Part shown: one piece after another, positions 21,501 to 26,020 of the stretch
Position numbering within the stretch: position 1 is the first letter of the stretch
How the letters are laid out: each line of letters starts with the position of its first letter
Assembly: GCA_001799845.1 (NCBI GenBank)
Contig: MGUG01000007.1
Coordinates: 1-64,000 of the forward strand
Length of the DNA stretch: 64,000 bases
Source: Elusimicrobia bacterium GWC2_64_44
GTDB taxonomy: Bacteria > Elusimicrobiota > Elusimicrobia > Elusimicrobiales > UBA9959
Reading direction: 5' to 3'
Translations under genes and position numbers: made by a program
The notes under the pieces: generated by a model
What the model was told of the DNA's origin: nothing
Seen by the model: only the letters and a program-made list of their open reading frames with translations
Databases searched by the model: none

Positions 21501-21666
21501 CGACATCACGGGCGCGCTGGTGCGCCGCAACCTGGAGTACGAGGGCGCCTGGATGTTCTGGAACGGCAAAGACCAGGCCGGGACGTTCGTAAAAGGCGGC
21601 GTGTACATCTACCAGGTGGAATCCGGCGACAAGGTGATCACCGGCACCGTGGTGGTGGCCAAGTAA
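3556..21666 (+). CDS. Giant exported Ig-like repeat protein (6036 aa) with DUF2341-like N-terminus and FlgD-like C-terminal domain
   Basis: Predicted cell-surface or secreted protein of roughly 600 kDa. Domains in order: signal peptide (1-22); DUF2341-like region (~70-180, WTYRL...YYGS); lectin/concanavalin-like region (~180-375); Fn3-like domain (~484-575); several Ig-like segments to ~865; about 49 tandem Ig-like repeats of ~85-110 aa (~865-5698); a second Fn3-like domain (~5700-5795); a beta-rich ZU5-like region; and a 94-residue FlgD/Ig-like C-terminal domain (5943-6036, ending GGVYIYQVESGD...). The repeats resemble bacterial Ig-like group 3 (Big_3_5) or invasin-type domains. Such proteins usually act as adhesins or surface fibres; the C-terminal domain resembles type IX-type sorting domains. 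A free-standing copy of that domain and a PorV-like gene follow at once. The frame is uninterrupted over 18 kb. Exact function is unknown. Confidence 0.9.
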   Translation: MNKRVLIFSTLLFLLAGRPQAQVAYTENSGPQFDAGTHNFTYVSASEVMLDHYGRGAGLSAPAADAWYNPAWTYRLALSVDSANGSTLSAYPVAVTVNTQALIAAGRMNADGSDLRFTTAAVSGSPALLPYYIESGLNSASTRIWVKHSGISAGSNGLYMYYGSTSAAAASSMPGVYLLGDNFTGANGAAPSSSTWVSVNYGTPGAGSTRDIQANQLRILFGSPLGTRYYGLRSSNQYSFAAGRQYRADLVARTGTDSWSSLTLCQSVYTYTYDQDDWLRVAVHHSPSGASYALERSDSGIKTTLASGPLADGTHAVNLLVSASSFTVLLDGAQIYSAANTLAFNSPYLYLEAASAASSLEEFLFDNVSVQPYSAPEPAFGSAGAEQGRRYPSGYFLSQVRDTSSTSRFNRADWLDLLPQGSSVTLQARAHDTNIALASFSTVTKGGDPNITGRYVQYRLNFSASDPRYTASVSSVTLGYGSVPLAPTGGAGAAQSESSIRWTWTDNSSGQYQEDGFKIFDASGSLKGSVGTDIAEWTETGLYPNTQYSRAVGGYNAAGTGATAAMAKYTLPLPPSVSCDKSTGTWLSGPLTCINLSGFGANGVAYYRYEWNQQPTKTWSGAETQWLSGSLSKSDFFTGNYYLHVKSYNGDNVALAGYQTYGPFWYDKNVPTVTGFSPSSAPWQNTFVNPAVSFADTGGSKLYRARYRFTTSADRPATGWQAYNYSISGDSGTISSYTQSFEGQWYLHIEVEDVAGNVGYSYSGFGLPAGSAYKIDTTNPSGSININSGDAYTASPNVTLNLTYADGAAGVKTLGYKNVGAPGNYIPELPQATSAWILLPGDALKTVSLQVTDNAGNTQQYTKTITLDSRTALQGSAVGAAASGVMGEPAESFTAAAALSWAPTAAALSGKTVSFYFNGSTQTAVTSALGAASVDFAVPAASGPYIYNISFSTDGVYAASASTGVLTAAQRSTTLITEDVNGTSNNPFIAKATLKDLLTSSLITGATVTFYFEGSTQTAVTNAVGVATVTFTAPVPVSFYDYTAVYDGSPVYAAQNSVSRLGVGLRVTSLAVSPVTSPAGAVFNAQATLLDGVTPVEGSTITFVFQGSSNTAFTNASGVAIATFTAPASSGTYSYSGAFPGDGTYAASSGNSALTATRRPLSLVGETAQGYVNATFTARATLSDGINAQRVPGKAIVFVFEGSSLTMTTDALGVSTAVFSAGALARGASCYYYFAGDSGYNSADSTGTIAIEKRPVSLAASDLAGLVGSSFTATAQLKDAAFTPVGIAGKELIFSFGGSTQSVFTDSLGVASVTYQAGVSTGAYDYYVSFAQDSVYVAGSDTGTVTLDKRPTVLSAFPRFVFALDSIQALADLKDGITGEYISSQTISFNYAGIFQSTVTGTSGGNAGRAYSVYAGTGVAGTYSFSATFQGTALYSANSSTASITVTQRSVNLTAFPLTAIWGTTFTATAEFRDGATNSVVNGKILRLAFSTVPAGNFVTAGAGVASSTFSAPASTGTFSWFANFAGDAAYAPAASTGTLTVNRRPPTLTPIASSRYVWDSIYLSATFTDEGNPISGKQLSFYFNGSTLTATTNAGGIATSAAFSSMSVQGVYGFSVQFAGDTNYSAQSGSSTVTVNRRLSNVNVGPLSAIANSTVTLSATLVDTSWGTGISGKIVSFTLQNATHTLSATTNASGIASVVYQSSGVTGPYTYSATFAGNTNYSGTSSSETLTVTRRPAVLEMSDYYPPANSTFTAYAVLKDFTTGAQIASKTLSFLFRTSTQTALTNAVGYGATNYYTVSSTATLPITVSFAGDALYSAASVGKTVYPGRRNTALQTSDILTAVAKDTFTVTARLSDYDLGTFLANSTVTFSFSGSTYTLNAFTNSTGIASVQFAAPPSTGTYTYSASFAGSALYNGTMETSSVLVNRRTAAINPSDLTGVPAVSTFTASALFADGALTLSTKTLTFVFVSSKNAVTSGVGVATASFIAPLSTGTFIYKVTYNGDALYNPATAYATIGVVLKPTVLEVLDVPDAVVGLKFTGTAKLRDIEAGNALVIATKTITISFRPFAVTYTSAAVSAAGVSTAAFVAPLSTGTYGYTAVFAGDGVYGASTSSGTVTVNRRPVLFSLVSDPVSPHAYRANAINSSFTVTATLSDGQVAGLNLAGQSVTFVFQNSTKTATTNALGLASTTFASPASSGTYSYFGYFYGDNSYNPNRPEDSEKSINIIQRPTNILPRDSLSGLLNIDGSPNPYYTFWKIGVQSRIIDTLSGQGVLGVTANFVLNGSTITGLTDSIGTAVSSSPFPGVTNYGTYPAIVRFDGNGTYGPSILPGSTNLSDPYTAKIRIHQSPAGFDVPQITETYPDADTVLSGNVLDWWNRPVSYADRIDGNPNAALVGYPITYQVSTIPCGADCGAVGRNWAITGTGFISATNIASATVRSPVAAGDYPIQYWFNATNSFTQWGLGGAQRVLRVGRRLTYIIPDAEPFTAGAQIPIDLTLKLADLTQSLAGVNGKDLEVVLVTTQTLVTGTGGGVGKVKATFPGLAVGTYTYIARFADGDPAYMPFTSSGTVIVEKNTTVLSADDVSNVPAGNSFIAKATLNISSGVTNTPLPGKTINFVFTSTAGPTIDLTAVTNSIGVATVTYWAPYVPFPNYNYTATFVEDANNKGSADNANNVQVVKRRTQTTAQDVPQVYIQENFVSTATLVDLDLGNSTVPAKTISFVFHRQPDVNGSRATNALGVSSFTFSAPVSSGVYQYSATFPGDSVYALSSDTRTVTSLRRVTYIDAVDITTPTNNAFTITATLSDVTFNLGVSTPLAGLQVRFVFNGSTLYGTTAANGKASVSFTAPATAAFYPYSANFDGSQVFNVTTTNRQVEVRKRQTFVSGTDVTAPSGAQFTASASLIDEFGQKLQGYTLDFVFTGAGTFNGSGVTDVNGQTSALFTAPLSTGNYNYTAAFAGDATYEASADPVNAVTVNVASTTLSVPDGSIVVNNTYYSTATLLGAISGVGVESKLISFTYDGALLGQNATDINGKAVRTFIPTSTGTFRLDAVFSGDTAFYAASASATITVTRRTSSITLQQPVNTEVGAVFLATATLKDYTNALVAGRTIDFMFNGTPKTAVTNALGVATVTYNGPTPGGTTYPLTISFAGDTVYTSTNNAGIANVAKRVTQISVDNGSVSALEVFNATATLRWNGTPVAGKILYFNYKGSGNLPAPATDVNGQTFLQFSAGASSGPWRLDGAFTDGADPDYTTISGSGTITVLRRSCVVAPSNISMSVYDAFTASATFRDAANLSTPAGKVAKLSFNWMVAGSTFTTGASDASGLVTVSTGAPSSSGTYKVEGFFLGDATYAPSLASTATVTVTRRPTSLSVADAAAYIDRVFTATATLANNGTQLNNKYVLFTFEGRNFNAKTGAAGAGIAVATFTVTISTGLNRVDAVFNGDASYEPSAPASATVTAAMRRTYLVPVAATAVANKVFIATATLRDQFGTDVPGQQVSFAFNGTTLFPVTSGVGLASTTFSADVATGPYSIPAEFAGTYKLNYSSTTLNLAVLRRPTTVTPLSNVTTSALDVFYATATLRDLDSYAVPNKALRFVFQGSTFMVTTDAFGTSVSTWAAPASSGTYKVYSYFDGDPLYGTSASTITVTVQQRPTAIALNPVSAAALDVFRTTATLTDPRNGTLQLAGRPVTFTFSWAGTPSTGAVTDAVGLATASYQATPTAGNYTLTGAFAGDATYASTSTLVALSVAKRSAFVRGVFVSTRIFDVFTASGTFYDSVSSAPVNAHPLSFSLQNVATHTITTAGLGSGTTNFTAPASSGTYFLNIWSPGDATYNATTVYASSVTLSRRNSRLTLAGPANVIINSSFTPSGTLFDTVSNATVPVKTLSFLFQASTLPAVTNGLGVATTTYTASLSSGPFALQVSFAGDASYNPSVATRTVTALRYPTWLAGPAITVTMNEVLTATATLSNYLAAPVPGKQLIFNFEAQPFLALTGGSGIAYSTYSAAVASGTYALQASFSGDALYDSTTTALSVLVNKRAALLTPDPVTVKALDVFTATATLSDLKLPAQKLAGATVRFSFFVGGSTITNSGVTNVSGVAVSTFAAPASTGTYQYRVDFTGNGTFYPAFAYGSAAVTARPVLLMQDNSQGTIDEPFLSTATLVDQATLAPIASRTVLFTFGSSSAAATGPNGKALAGFTAPASSGTFQLNSSFAGDATYDSANSTGTLTVLRRPVTPAAPGIAGIIDEVFTSTLTLSDALNADKVSGTTVAFVFSGATFIAPTDGDGVAVATFSAPSSSGTFYAALNFAGNARYLPNNTTAQLLVDRRPVGLAPEWVLTRAGEIFTATATLTDTLAPGLPPAGKPLLFVFQGLSFTALTGPGGVAVSTFMAPASSGTLRLDVSFAGDARYQASASSETVSVLRRLSAITIDPAAILALDVFTATATLSDKNNPVVYAAGRTLTFTFRAEDFASVTDPGGVAVSTFAGPASSGTYVVEAAFAGDAIYDASYSSRAVTVLQRPAALTAADGSVYPFETYLASASIRDLATGAPLQGRLVSYLLDGVAASADSSALGVATATYSQTPAANGDYELAADFAGDATYAAVAASATVSVMQRPTSIAPSDTGTIALEVFTASATLYDVRLATPVAGKEVGFTFNGVTSTAATDAAGLALADFSAPVSSGVYYYAAEFAGDTVYALASATGAVTVGTRETRVEVNDANANVGEPFTLTARLVDPALEDLPGYYVPGVPVKFVFKDRNDVKKAEGYATTNAVGVATITFSVALTPDVYNYTASFEGNYTYTASSAAALVKVGLLTSLVAFDDETISLGEFTAKAKLTDYLSLTLDDKPIRFRFIAAEQAGVTNAAGQSGIASSTFSAPASSGTYFYTAHFDGDSIYSASNATGTLVVTLRPSVVIPITAFTSAHTSFTATATLYDPGLLAGVSGRDIDFLFNGATITANTDGGGMASATFFAPFSSGTVGYQATFHGDDTYSPDSKPGSVVITLRPVTMLSYNVTDLLAASTFTARVQLKDAFNQPVQGLSVDLDFEGDFGSVVTDAQGEARFVFTAPASSGTYSYYATFYGDDRYAAANGTGTATVGPRPTILFTSEVSAKLGAPLQLAARLVDVNSQAGIAGSTVSFYFEGSTLTAFTDAFGGSSVTFAAPASTGTSFYGAEFEGDGVAYTGSSSSSPVTIALNLTTLDARSGLTLKIYEPLPAEATIRDSIGVQLQGLPVIFTFEGSSVTSASNEVGKATASFPTNLLASTGTYNYEAAYEGDTNYVASSDTGNVVNVIRRESLLLVMNAQATPSKNVSVEARFYDNVNGSALAGQPVPGKPVVFELNCGTYTQTTVSFTSVAGLSTAAFVSPASTGTFVLTARFADGDPVYLPYISTAALTVFVDDGTGAIRTKLLLDAAAAYIGAPFVASGTLTATDLPVPGKAILFEFFNGVATFTAAGFTDGVGLATAAFTAPASSGTYQLTASFAGDLDYSAAAGTNTLTALRYPDSLTAKDVVAYAGDTFLAKAVLRDQLTLAFISSRTVVFEFFNGVTTETLSALTSSTGSAEVAFVAPALAGDYFFTASFAGDAEYVPAEDTGSMLIASKGFSTFLRGYDVIIGTGEVFAASATLMTGAAYPVQGKPVTFTFQALNIVSTTNALGMALSTFTAPASSGTYVYMAVFSGDAGYNATDATGTISVVFRQQPEPPAFTAEVTSTTVTLAWTPVTVSSAAVASYIIEQSVSLRGGVTASTAVAASSAATQGYSIPVDENQTTFIKIKTRLDDNQQSAGTETSLIVEVPSKVEDPERVPNYYYMSPEKANGAAAWVKIPGVVMDKISASAPIDIRVEEQAAAGYEVAYNISAHNAPPELSANLKTNDRRGIKITLAYPTSGTGTSAISGQRALFWYNGVEWIKIGGDLDVVNREISTYSRVLGQFAVRAAPLAASFSFTKVSPRVFTPDEPDTSVNRARFYFENPEGAEVTIRIFDITGALVRRNLEYEGAWMFWNGKDQAGTFVKGGVYIYQVESGDKVITGTVVVAK
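6150..20650 (+). repeat. Array of about 49 degenerate Ig-like coding repeats
   Basis: Within the giant gene the same module recurs about 49 times by my count. Each begins with a Phe-Thr-Ala-Thr-Ala-Thr-Leu-like strand, has a central 'TNALGVAT-TF-APASSGTY' segment, then 'A-FAGDA-Y--S', and ends with 'TVTV-RRPT'. Period is about 260-330 bp. Copies differ widely at the protein level, so the array is old rather than recently amplified. A few units are atypical, for example the two around 10240-10970, which have longer inserts and a Cys pair near 10780. Confidence 0.85.
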
Positions 21667-21673
21667 TAATTTT

Positions 21674-22021
21674 ATGAACTACATCGCTTCAACTTTAGCC
21701 CTGTCCGCCCTGCTGGCGGCGCCTGCCTCGGCGGCTTTCAAGCTGACCGAAGTCTCGCCGCGCGTCTTCAGCCCGCGGGAGGGGAACACGGCCATCAGCC
21801 GCGCCTGGTTCCGCTTCTCCAACCCCGAAGGGGCCGAGGTGACCATCCGCATCTTCGACATCAACGGCAGGCTGGTGCGCCGCAACCTGGAATACTCCGG
21901 CGCCGACATGTTCTGGAACGGCCGCGACCAGGGCGGCGCGCTGGTGAAGGGCGGCGTGTACATCTACCAGATAGAATCCGGCGACAAGGTGCTGACCGGC
22001 ACCGTGGTGGTGGCCATATGA
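21674..22021 (+). CDS. Small exported protein consisting only of a FlgD-like C-terminal (sorting-type) domain
   Basis: 115 aa: a signal peptide (1-21, ending APASA) followed directly by a ~94-residue domain. By my residue-by-residue alignment about 70 of 94 positions (74%) match the C-terminal domain of the giant protein just upstream, including VSPRVF, NPEGAEVTIRIFDI, LVRRNLEY, MFWNG and GGVYIYQ. No passenger domain is present. It starts 7 bp after the giant gene stop, and its own stop overlaps the PorV-like gene start (ATGA), so it is in the same operon. It could be a competitor or adaptor for the sorting receptor, a structural subunit, or the remnant of a second cargo gene. No precedent is known to me. 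Confidence 0.85.
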   Translation: MNYIASTLALSALLAAPASAAFKLTEVSPRVFSPREGNTAISRAWFRFSNPEGAEVTIRIFDINGRLVRRNLEYSGADMFWNGRDQGGALVKGGVYIYQIESGDKVLTGTVVVAI

Positions 22022-23682
22022 GACGCTTATCCATCGCTCTCTGCCTGACCGCCCTGCTGGGCGCGCCGGCCCGCGCCGCCTTCGAGGACGTGGACGCCGG
22101 CCCGCGCGCCTCGGCCATGTCCGGCGCTTACGCCGCGCAGTCTGAGGGCATCTCCTCCATCTTCTATAACCCGGCCGGCATCATAGGCGTGACGCGCTAC
22201 GAGGCGTCGCTCGCGCAGCAGAAGCTCTACCTCGGCCTCACCGACGGCAGCTCGCTGTCGCGCAGCGCCCTCGCCTTCGGCACGCCGCTGGACTTCGGCG
22301 GCAAGTACTGGGGCAGCGCGGCCTTCGGCCTGGACACGCTGAGCCTCGACAGCCTCTACAGCGAGTCCCGCATGCGCCTCGGCTGGGCTTATCCCGTGCG
22401 CGAGCGCATCTGGGTGGGCTTAGCCATTGCCCGCATGGGCGTTACCTACGGCAAGGACTCTACCGCCCCCGCCAACCCCGTGCTGGCCACCGCCGACGGA
22501 GCTTCGGCCATAGGCCTGGACCTCGGCGCCATCTACAGCCTGGACTCCGCCGACCTGGGCATCTCCATACAGAACGCCAACGAGCCGGACCTGGGCATCA
22601 AGTACGAGAACAAGGTAGCCCGCAAGATCACGCTGGGCATGGCGCTCAAGCGCCCGTCGTTCACCTGGGACACCGACCTGGCCGTGACCGGCTCGGACCT
22701 GAAGATCAAGACCGGCGCCGAAGTGCCGGTGATGCGCGAGAAATTCGGCGACCGCGCGCTGGCCCGGGCGGGCCTGAGCGTAGGATCGCGCGACTACCGC
22801 GCGCTGTCGGCAGGCTTCGGCTACCGGCGCGGCTCCTACCGCATAGATTATGCCTTCGCCTACCCGCTCAGCGGGCTGTCCGGCACCATGGGCTCCCACC
22901 AGCTCGGCGTTGTCGTGGCCTGGGGCGACGCCCGCGGCCCGATGGCCGGCCGCGCCGAACAGTACACGCCCGAAGAAACCGATAAGAACAAGAACCGCGG
23001 CGCGGGCGCCGGCGGCGCCGGGGACGGCGGGGAAATGGTGGTCAAGAAAACCGCCCCGACACGGCTCGAGGCAGAGAAGGCCGCAAAGCTCCTGGCCGAG
23101 GCCAGGCTGACCCTGCGCGGCGGCGCCTACGAAACCGCGCTAAAAGGCATCAAGAGGGCTGACGACCTGCTGATGGGCACCGATCCCGCCGCCAGGGAGC
23201 TGATGGTCAAGGTCGCGGCCGTGGCCGCCATCTTCCCCGAGACCTCCGGCCCGACCGAGCGCGAGGACATCCTGCGCAAGTCCGTGGGCCGCTACACCGA
23301 CAACAATACCGACGCGGTCCTCTACGCCACCTACGCCCGGCAGAAATGGACCAGGGACGTAGGTATAGCCAAGCTCTACGCCCTGATCTCCAGGGACTTC
23401 CCGCAGACGGCCTCGGAGCTGCGCATCCTGGCGGGCATCACCATCGTGGACCAGCTGCTGCAGGACGCGCTGGACTTCATCCGCAGCGGCCGCTTCATCC
23501 AGGCCATCTCCAAGCTGCAGCAGGTCCTGCAGCTCGAGCCGGACAACATCCCGGCCCTGACCCGCATGGGCTCGGCCTACTGGGCCATGGAGAAGAAAGA
23601 TATAGCCAGGAAGAACTGGCAGCGGGTGCTGGACCTCGACCCGAACAACACTGAAGTACGGCAGTTCATGAAAATGAATTAA
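22018..23682 (+). CDS. PorV/UPF0164-type outer-membrane protein with C-terminal TPR domain
   Basis: 554 aa. Signal peptide (1-19), then a ~290-residue beta-barrel region starting with the FadL/PorV-like signature RASAMSGAYAAQSEGISSIF and NPAGI. The barrel is followed by a low-complexity Gly-rich/charged linker (~320-340) and an alpha-helical TPR-like region (~345-554), the last repeat reading QLEPDNIPALTRMGSAYWAMEK. PorV-family proteins sit in the outer membrane and, in type IX secretion, bind the C-terminal domains of cargo. The position directly after two genes carrying such domains suggests the same role. The TPR extension would be periplasmic and could contact other machinery. The fusion to TPRs is not typical of Bacteroidota PorV. 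Confidence 0.8.
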   Translation: MRRLSIALCLTALLGAPARAAFEDVDAGPRASAMSGAYAAQSEGISSIFYNPAGIIGVTRYEASLAQQKLYLGLTDGSSLSRSALAFGTPLDFGGKYWGSAAFGLDTLSLDSLYSESRMRLGWAYPVRERIWVGLAIARMGVTYGKDSTAPANPVLATADGASAIGLDLGAIYSLDSADLGISIQNANEPDLGIKYENKVARKITLGMALKRPSFTWDTDLAVTGSDLKIKTGAEVPVMREKFGDRALARAGLSVGSRDYRALSAGFGYRRGSYRIDYAFAYPLSGLSGTMGSHQLGVVVAWGDARGPMAGRAEQYTPEETDKNKNRGAGAGGAGDGGEMVVKKTAPTRLEAEKAAKLLAEARLTLRGGAYETALKGIKRADDLLMGTDPAARELMVKVAAVAAIFPETSGPTEREDILRKSVGRYTDNNTDAVLYATYARQKWTRDVGIAKLYALISRDFPQTASELRILAGITIVDQLLQDALDFIRSGRFIQAISKLQQVLQLEPDNIPALTRMGSAYWAMEKKDIARKNWQRVLDLDPNNTEVRQFMKMN

Positions 23683-23695
23683 AAATAAATATAAT
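23665..23695 (+). promoter_or_regulatory. Probable promoter of the motor operon
   Basis: A consensus -10 box TATAAT lies at 23690-23695, just after the TPR gene stop, in an AT-rich patch. The -35 is weak (TTCATG at 23665-23670 with a 19-bp spacer). The predicted leader of about 65 nt includes a GC-rich hairpin (~23699-23735), and AAGGAG (23756-23761) precedes the ATG at 23770. This separates the motor genes transcriptionally from the upstream operon. Confidence 0.45.
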
Positions 23696-23769
23696 ATAAG
23701 GCGGGTAAGGCGGGGCCAGGGCGCCGTCTCCCGCCCGTTCACGTTTTATCGTTCCAAGGAGCGCGTATA

Positions 23770-25215
23770 ATGACCAAGAATAAAATAACGGCTTTGATCC
23801 TGCTGGCGGCGGCGCTGCTTCCGGCCGTCCAGGCCCCGGCGCAGACCATAGACGCCCTGCGCGGCAAGATAGCCCTGGAGGCGCAGATAGAAGAGCGCCT
23901 GCGCGCCATGCTCTCGTCCTACCTCAACACCAAGGACGTGGCCGTGGCGGCCAAGGTCAATATCCTGGTGCGCAAGCCCGAGGAACAGAAGAGCGGGGTG
24001 CGCAGGTGGGACGACAAGGACGAGATCATCCTGCCCGGCGTGCCCGCGGCCACCTCGATGACCAAGGACGCCGGCGCCGCCAAGGCGGCCGACGCCGCCA
24101 AGAAGCAGATGCGGCTCGGTGTGGAAAGCGTCAATGTCTGGGTCATGGTCGGCAAGCCCATCACCAAGGACCAGGAAGCCAAGGTCAAGAAGCTGGTCAC
24201 CGACGCCCTCGGCCTGGACGCCGAGATAGGCGATACCATCTCCGTGGAGAGCTCCGCCCCAGAGAAGCCCGCCCGCGAGCTCCCCGGCATGGCGCCGATA
24301 ATCGCCCTGATCTGCCTGGCCGTGCTGGCCGTGTTCCTCTACGGGCCCTTCCGCGCCTTCCTCAAACGCCTCAACGAGAACCTGGCCGCGCTGGCCACCG
24401 CCAAGAAAGGCCCCGCCGAAAAGGGCGGCGGCGGCGGGGAGATAAGCCTTTCCGGCGACGAGATCCCGGCCGAGACCACCATGTCCGGCGCGCTGGCCAT
24501 CTCCGGCGGCGGGGGCGGCGGCGGCGCGTCCGTGCTCTCGTTCGATTCCGGCGAGAACGTCCCGCTGGACAAGTTCGTCACCAAGGACAACGTGGACGAC
24601 CTGATGCTGATCCTGCACGACGAGCCGGCCGACGTGATAGCCCGCGTGGTGCAGCGCATCCCGCAGAAGCTGGCCTTCGCCGCGATCCCGAAATACAAGA
24701 TGAAGGAAGTGCTGGAGCAGTTCCTCAAGCGCGAGTTCGACGAGCCGGAGAAGATCAAGGCCCTGCTGGAGCGCATCAAGGACAAGATGGCCGGCTCCTT
24801 CGGCGGCGAGCAGCGCCTGGGCAACCTGATGCAGATCATGGACAAGAAATCCCAGGAGCGCACGCTGGCCTTCGTCCGCGAACGCGACGCCGCTTTCGCG
24901 GCCGCCGTGGAGACCCGCTACTTCAAGTTCGAGGACCTGCTGCGCTACGACGAGATGGCCATGCGCCGCGTCTTCCGCAAGGCCGGCGCCGAGGCTTTCG
25001 CCCGCTGCATGAAGAACTGCGACGGCCCCACGCTGGAGGCTTTCTACGAGGCCCTCGGCCCCGCCATCAAGGACCTGATCAGCGCGCGCATGCAGACCAT
25101 GCTGCTGACCGGCGACACCAACGATTCCGAGCTGACCATACTCGCCGCCGTGCAGGCCCTGGCCGCCAAGGGCCTGATCCTGCCGCTGGCCGACGTCAAG
25201 CAGGTTAAGGCCTAG
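23770..25215 (+). CDS. FliF-like/FliG fusion: exported N-terminus, one membrane helix, cytoplasmic FliG middle and C-terminal domains
   Basis: 481 aa with an unusual architecture. A signal peptide or first anchor (1-25) is followed by a periplasmic region (27-165) resembling the distal part of MS-ring FliF: an amphipathic 'IEERLRAMLSSYL' helix, a beta strand, LPGVPAATSM at 88-97 (cf. GVPG..SN of FliF), then a helix and GDTISVES (154-161). After it come a membrane helix (174-192) and a Gly-rich cytoplasmic linker. Residues 275-385 match the FliG middle domain (GG at 345-346, then 'RYFKFEDL'), and 386-473 match the FliG C-terminal torque domain. The FliF ring-building domains and the FliG N-terminal domain are missing. 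K415 aligns with the conserved Lys of FliG (E. coli K264), but the other torque charges look changed. It heads a cluster with MotA, two MotBs and CheY. Probably the rotor or anchor of a non-flagellar motor. Confidence 0.8.
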   Translation: MTKNKITALILLAAALLPAVQAPAQTIDALRGKIALEAQIEERLRAMLSSYLNTKDVAVAAKVNILVRKPEEQKSGVRRWDDKDEIILPGVPAATSMTKDAGAAKAADAAKKQMRLGVESVNVWVMVGKPITKDQEAKVKKLVTDALGLDAEIGDTISVESSAPEKPARELPGMAPIIALICLAVLAVFLYGPFRAFLKRLNENLAALATAKKGPAEKGGGGGEISLSGDEIPAETTMSGALAISGGGGGGGASVLSFDSGENVPLDKFVTKDNVDDLMLILHDEPADVIARVVQRIPQKLAFAAIPKYKMKEVLEQFLKREFDEPEKIKALLERIKDKMAGSFGGEQRLGNLMQIMDKKSQERTLAFVRERDAAFAAAVETRYFKFEDLLRYDEMAMRRVFRKAGAEAFARCMKNCDGPTLEAFYEALGPAIKDLISARMQTMLLTGDTNDSELTILAAVQALAAKGLILPLADVKQVKA

Positions 25216-25242
25216 GCCCGCGCCGAAACAAGGAGAACTTAA

Positions 25243-26001
25243 GTGGACATTTCAACCGTATCCGGACTGATAATGGGCATAGGCTGCGTGTGGTACGCCA
25301 TGGCGGCGGGCGACATCCTGGGGCTGCTCTGGGACAAGCCCTCGTTCATCCTCGTAGTGGGCGGCACCATCGCCTCCACCCTGATGACCTTCCCGCTCGA
25401 CGTCATGAAGGACACCCCGAAATCCCTGCTGCTGACCTTCTTCCCCAAGAAGATCGCCAAGCCGCAGCTGGTCATAGACCGCCTGTGCGAGCTGGCCAAG
25501 ACGGTAAAGGTAAAAGGCATAGACTCGCTGGGCGAGGCCACTGCCAAGGACGACAAGTTCCTGAAGTCCGGGGTCAAGATGCTCCTGAACGAATGGACCG
25601 AGGCCGACATCCGCGAAGCCCTCGAGAAGGACATGGAATTCACGCTGGAGCGGCACCAGCAGGTGCAGAAGGCCTTCGCGGCGGCCGGCGGCTACGGCCC
25701 CGTCTACGGCCTGCTCGGCACGCTGGTGGGTATTTTGGGCGTGCTGCGCTACCTCGACAGCCCCAAGGCCATGGGCGCGGCCATGACGGTGGCCATCGTG
25801 ACCACCTTCTACGGCATCTTCGTGGCCAACTTCATAGCGCTGCCCACCGCCGGAAAGCTGGAGAGCTACAGCAATAAAGAGCTGCTGGGCAAGCAGCTGA
25901 CGCTCATAGGCCTGCTGGCCTTCAAGAAAGAGGAAAACCCCGTGAACCTGCGCCGCAAGCTGGAAAAGCACATGGCGCAGAAGCTAAGGAAGGAAGACTA
26001 G
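25243..26001 (+). CDS. motA: MotA-type stator subunit
   Basis: 252 aa inner-membrane protein with four helices (~3-22, 34-52, 150-170, 182-204) and a large cytoplasmic loop between helices 2 and 3, which is the MotA layout rather than the three-helix TolQ/ExbB layout. Helix 3 contains GYGPVYGLLGTLVGI (P153, cf. E. coli P173) and helix 4 contains TTFYGIFVANFIALP (P201, cf. P222); both prolines are essential in MotA. MotA forms the ion channel with MotB and pushes on FliG. Start is GTG at 25243 with AAGGAG 5-10 bp upstream. It follows the FliF/FliG fusion by 27 bp and precedes two MotB genes, so all parts of a stator-rotor unit are encoded together. Confidence 0.92.
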   Translation: MDISTVSGLIMGIGCVWYAMAAGDILGLLWDKPSFILVVGGTIASTLMTFPLDVMKDTPKSLLLTFFPKKIAKPQLVIDRLCELAKTVKVKGIDSLGEATAKDDKFLKSGVKMLLNEWTEADIREALEKDMEFTLERHQQVQKAFAAAGGYGPVYGLLGTLVGILGVLRYLDSPKAMGAAMTVAIVTTFYGIFVANFIALPTAGKLESYSNKELLGKQLTLIGLLAFKKEENPVNLRRKLEKHMAQKLRKED

Positions 26002-26020
26002 CCGGGAACGGACCTAGCCG

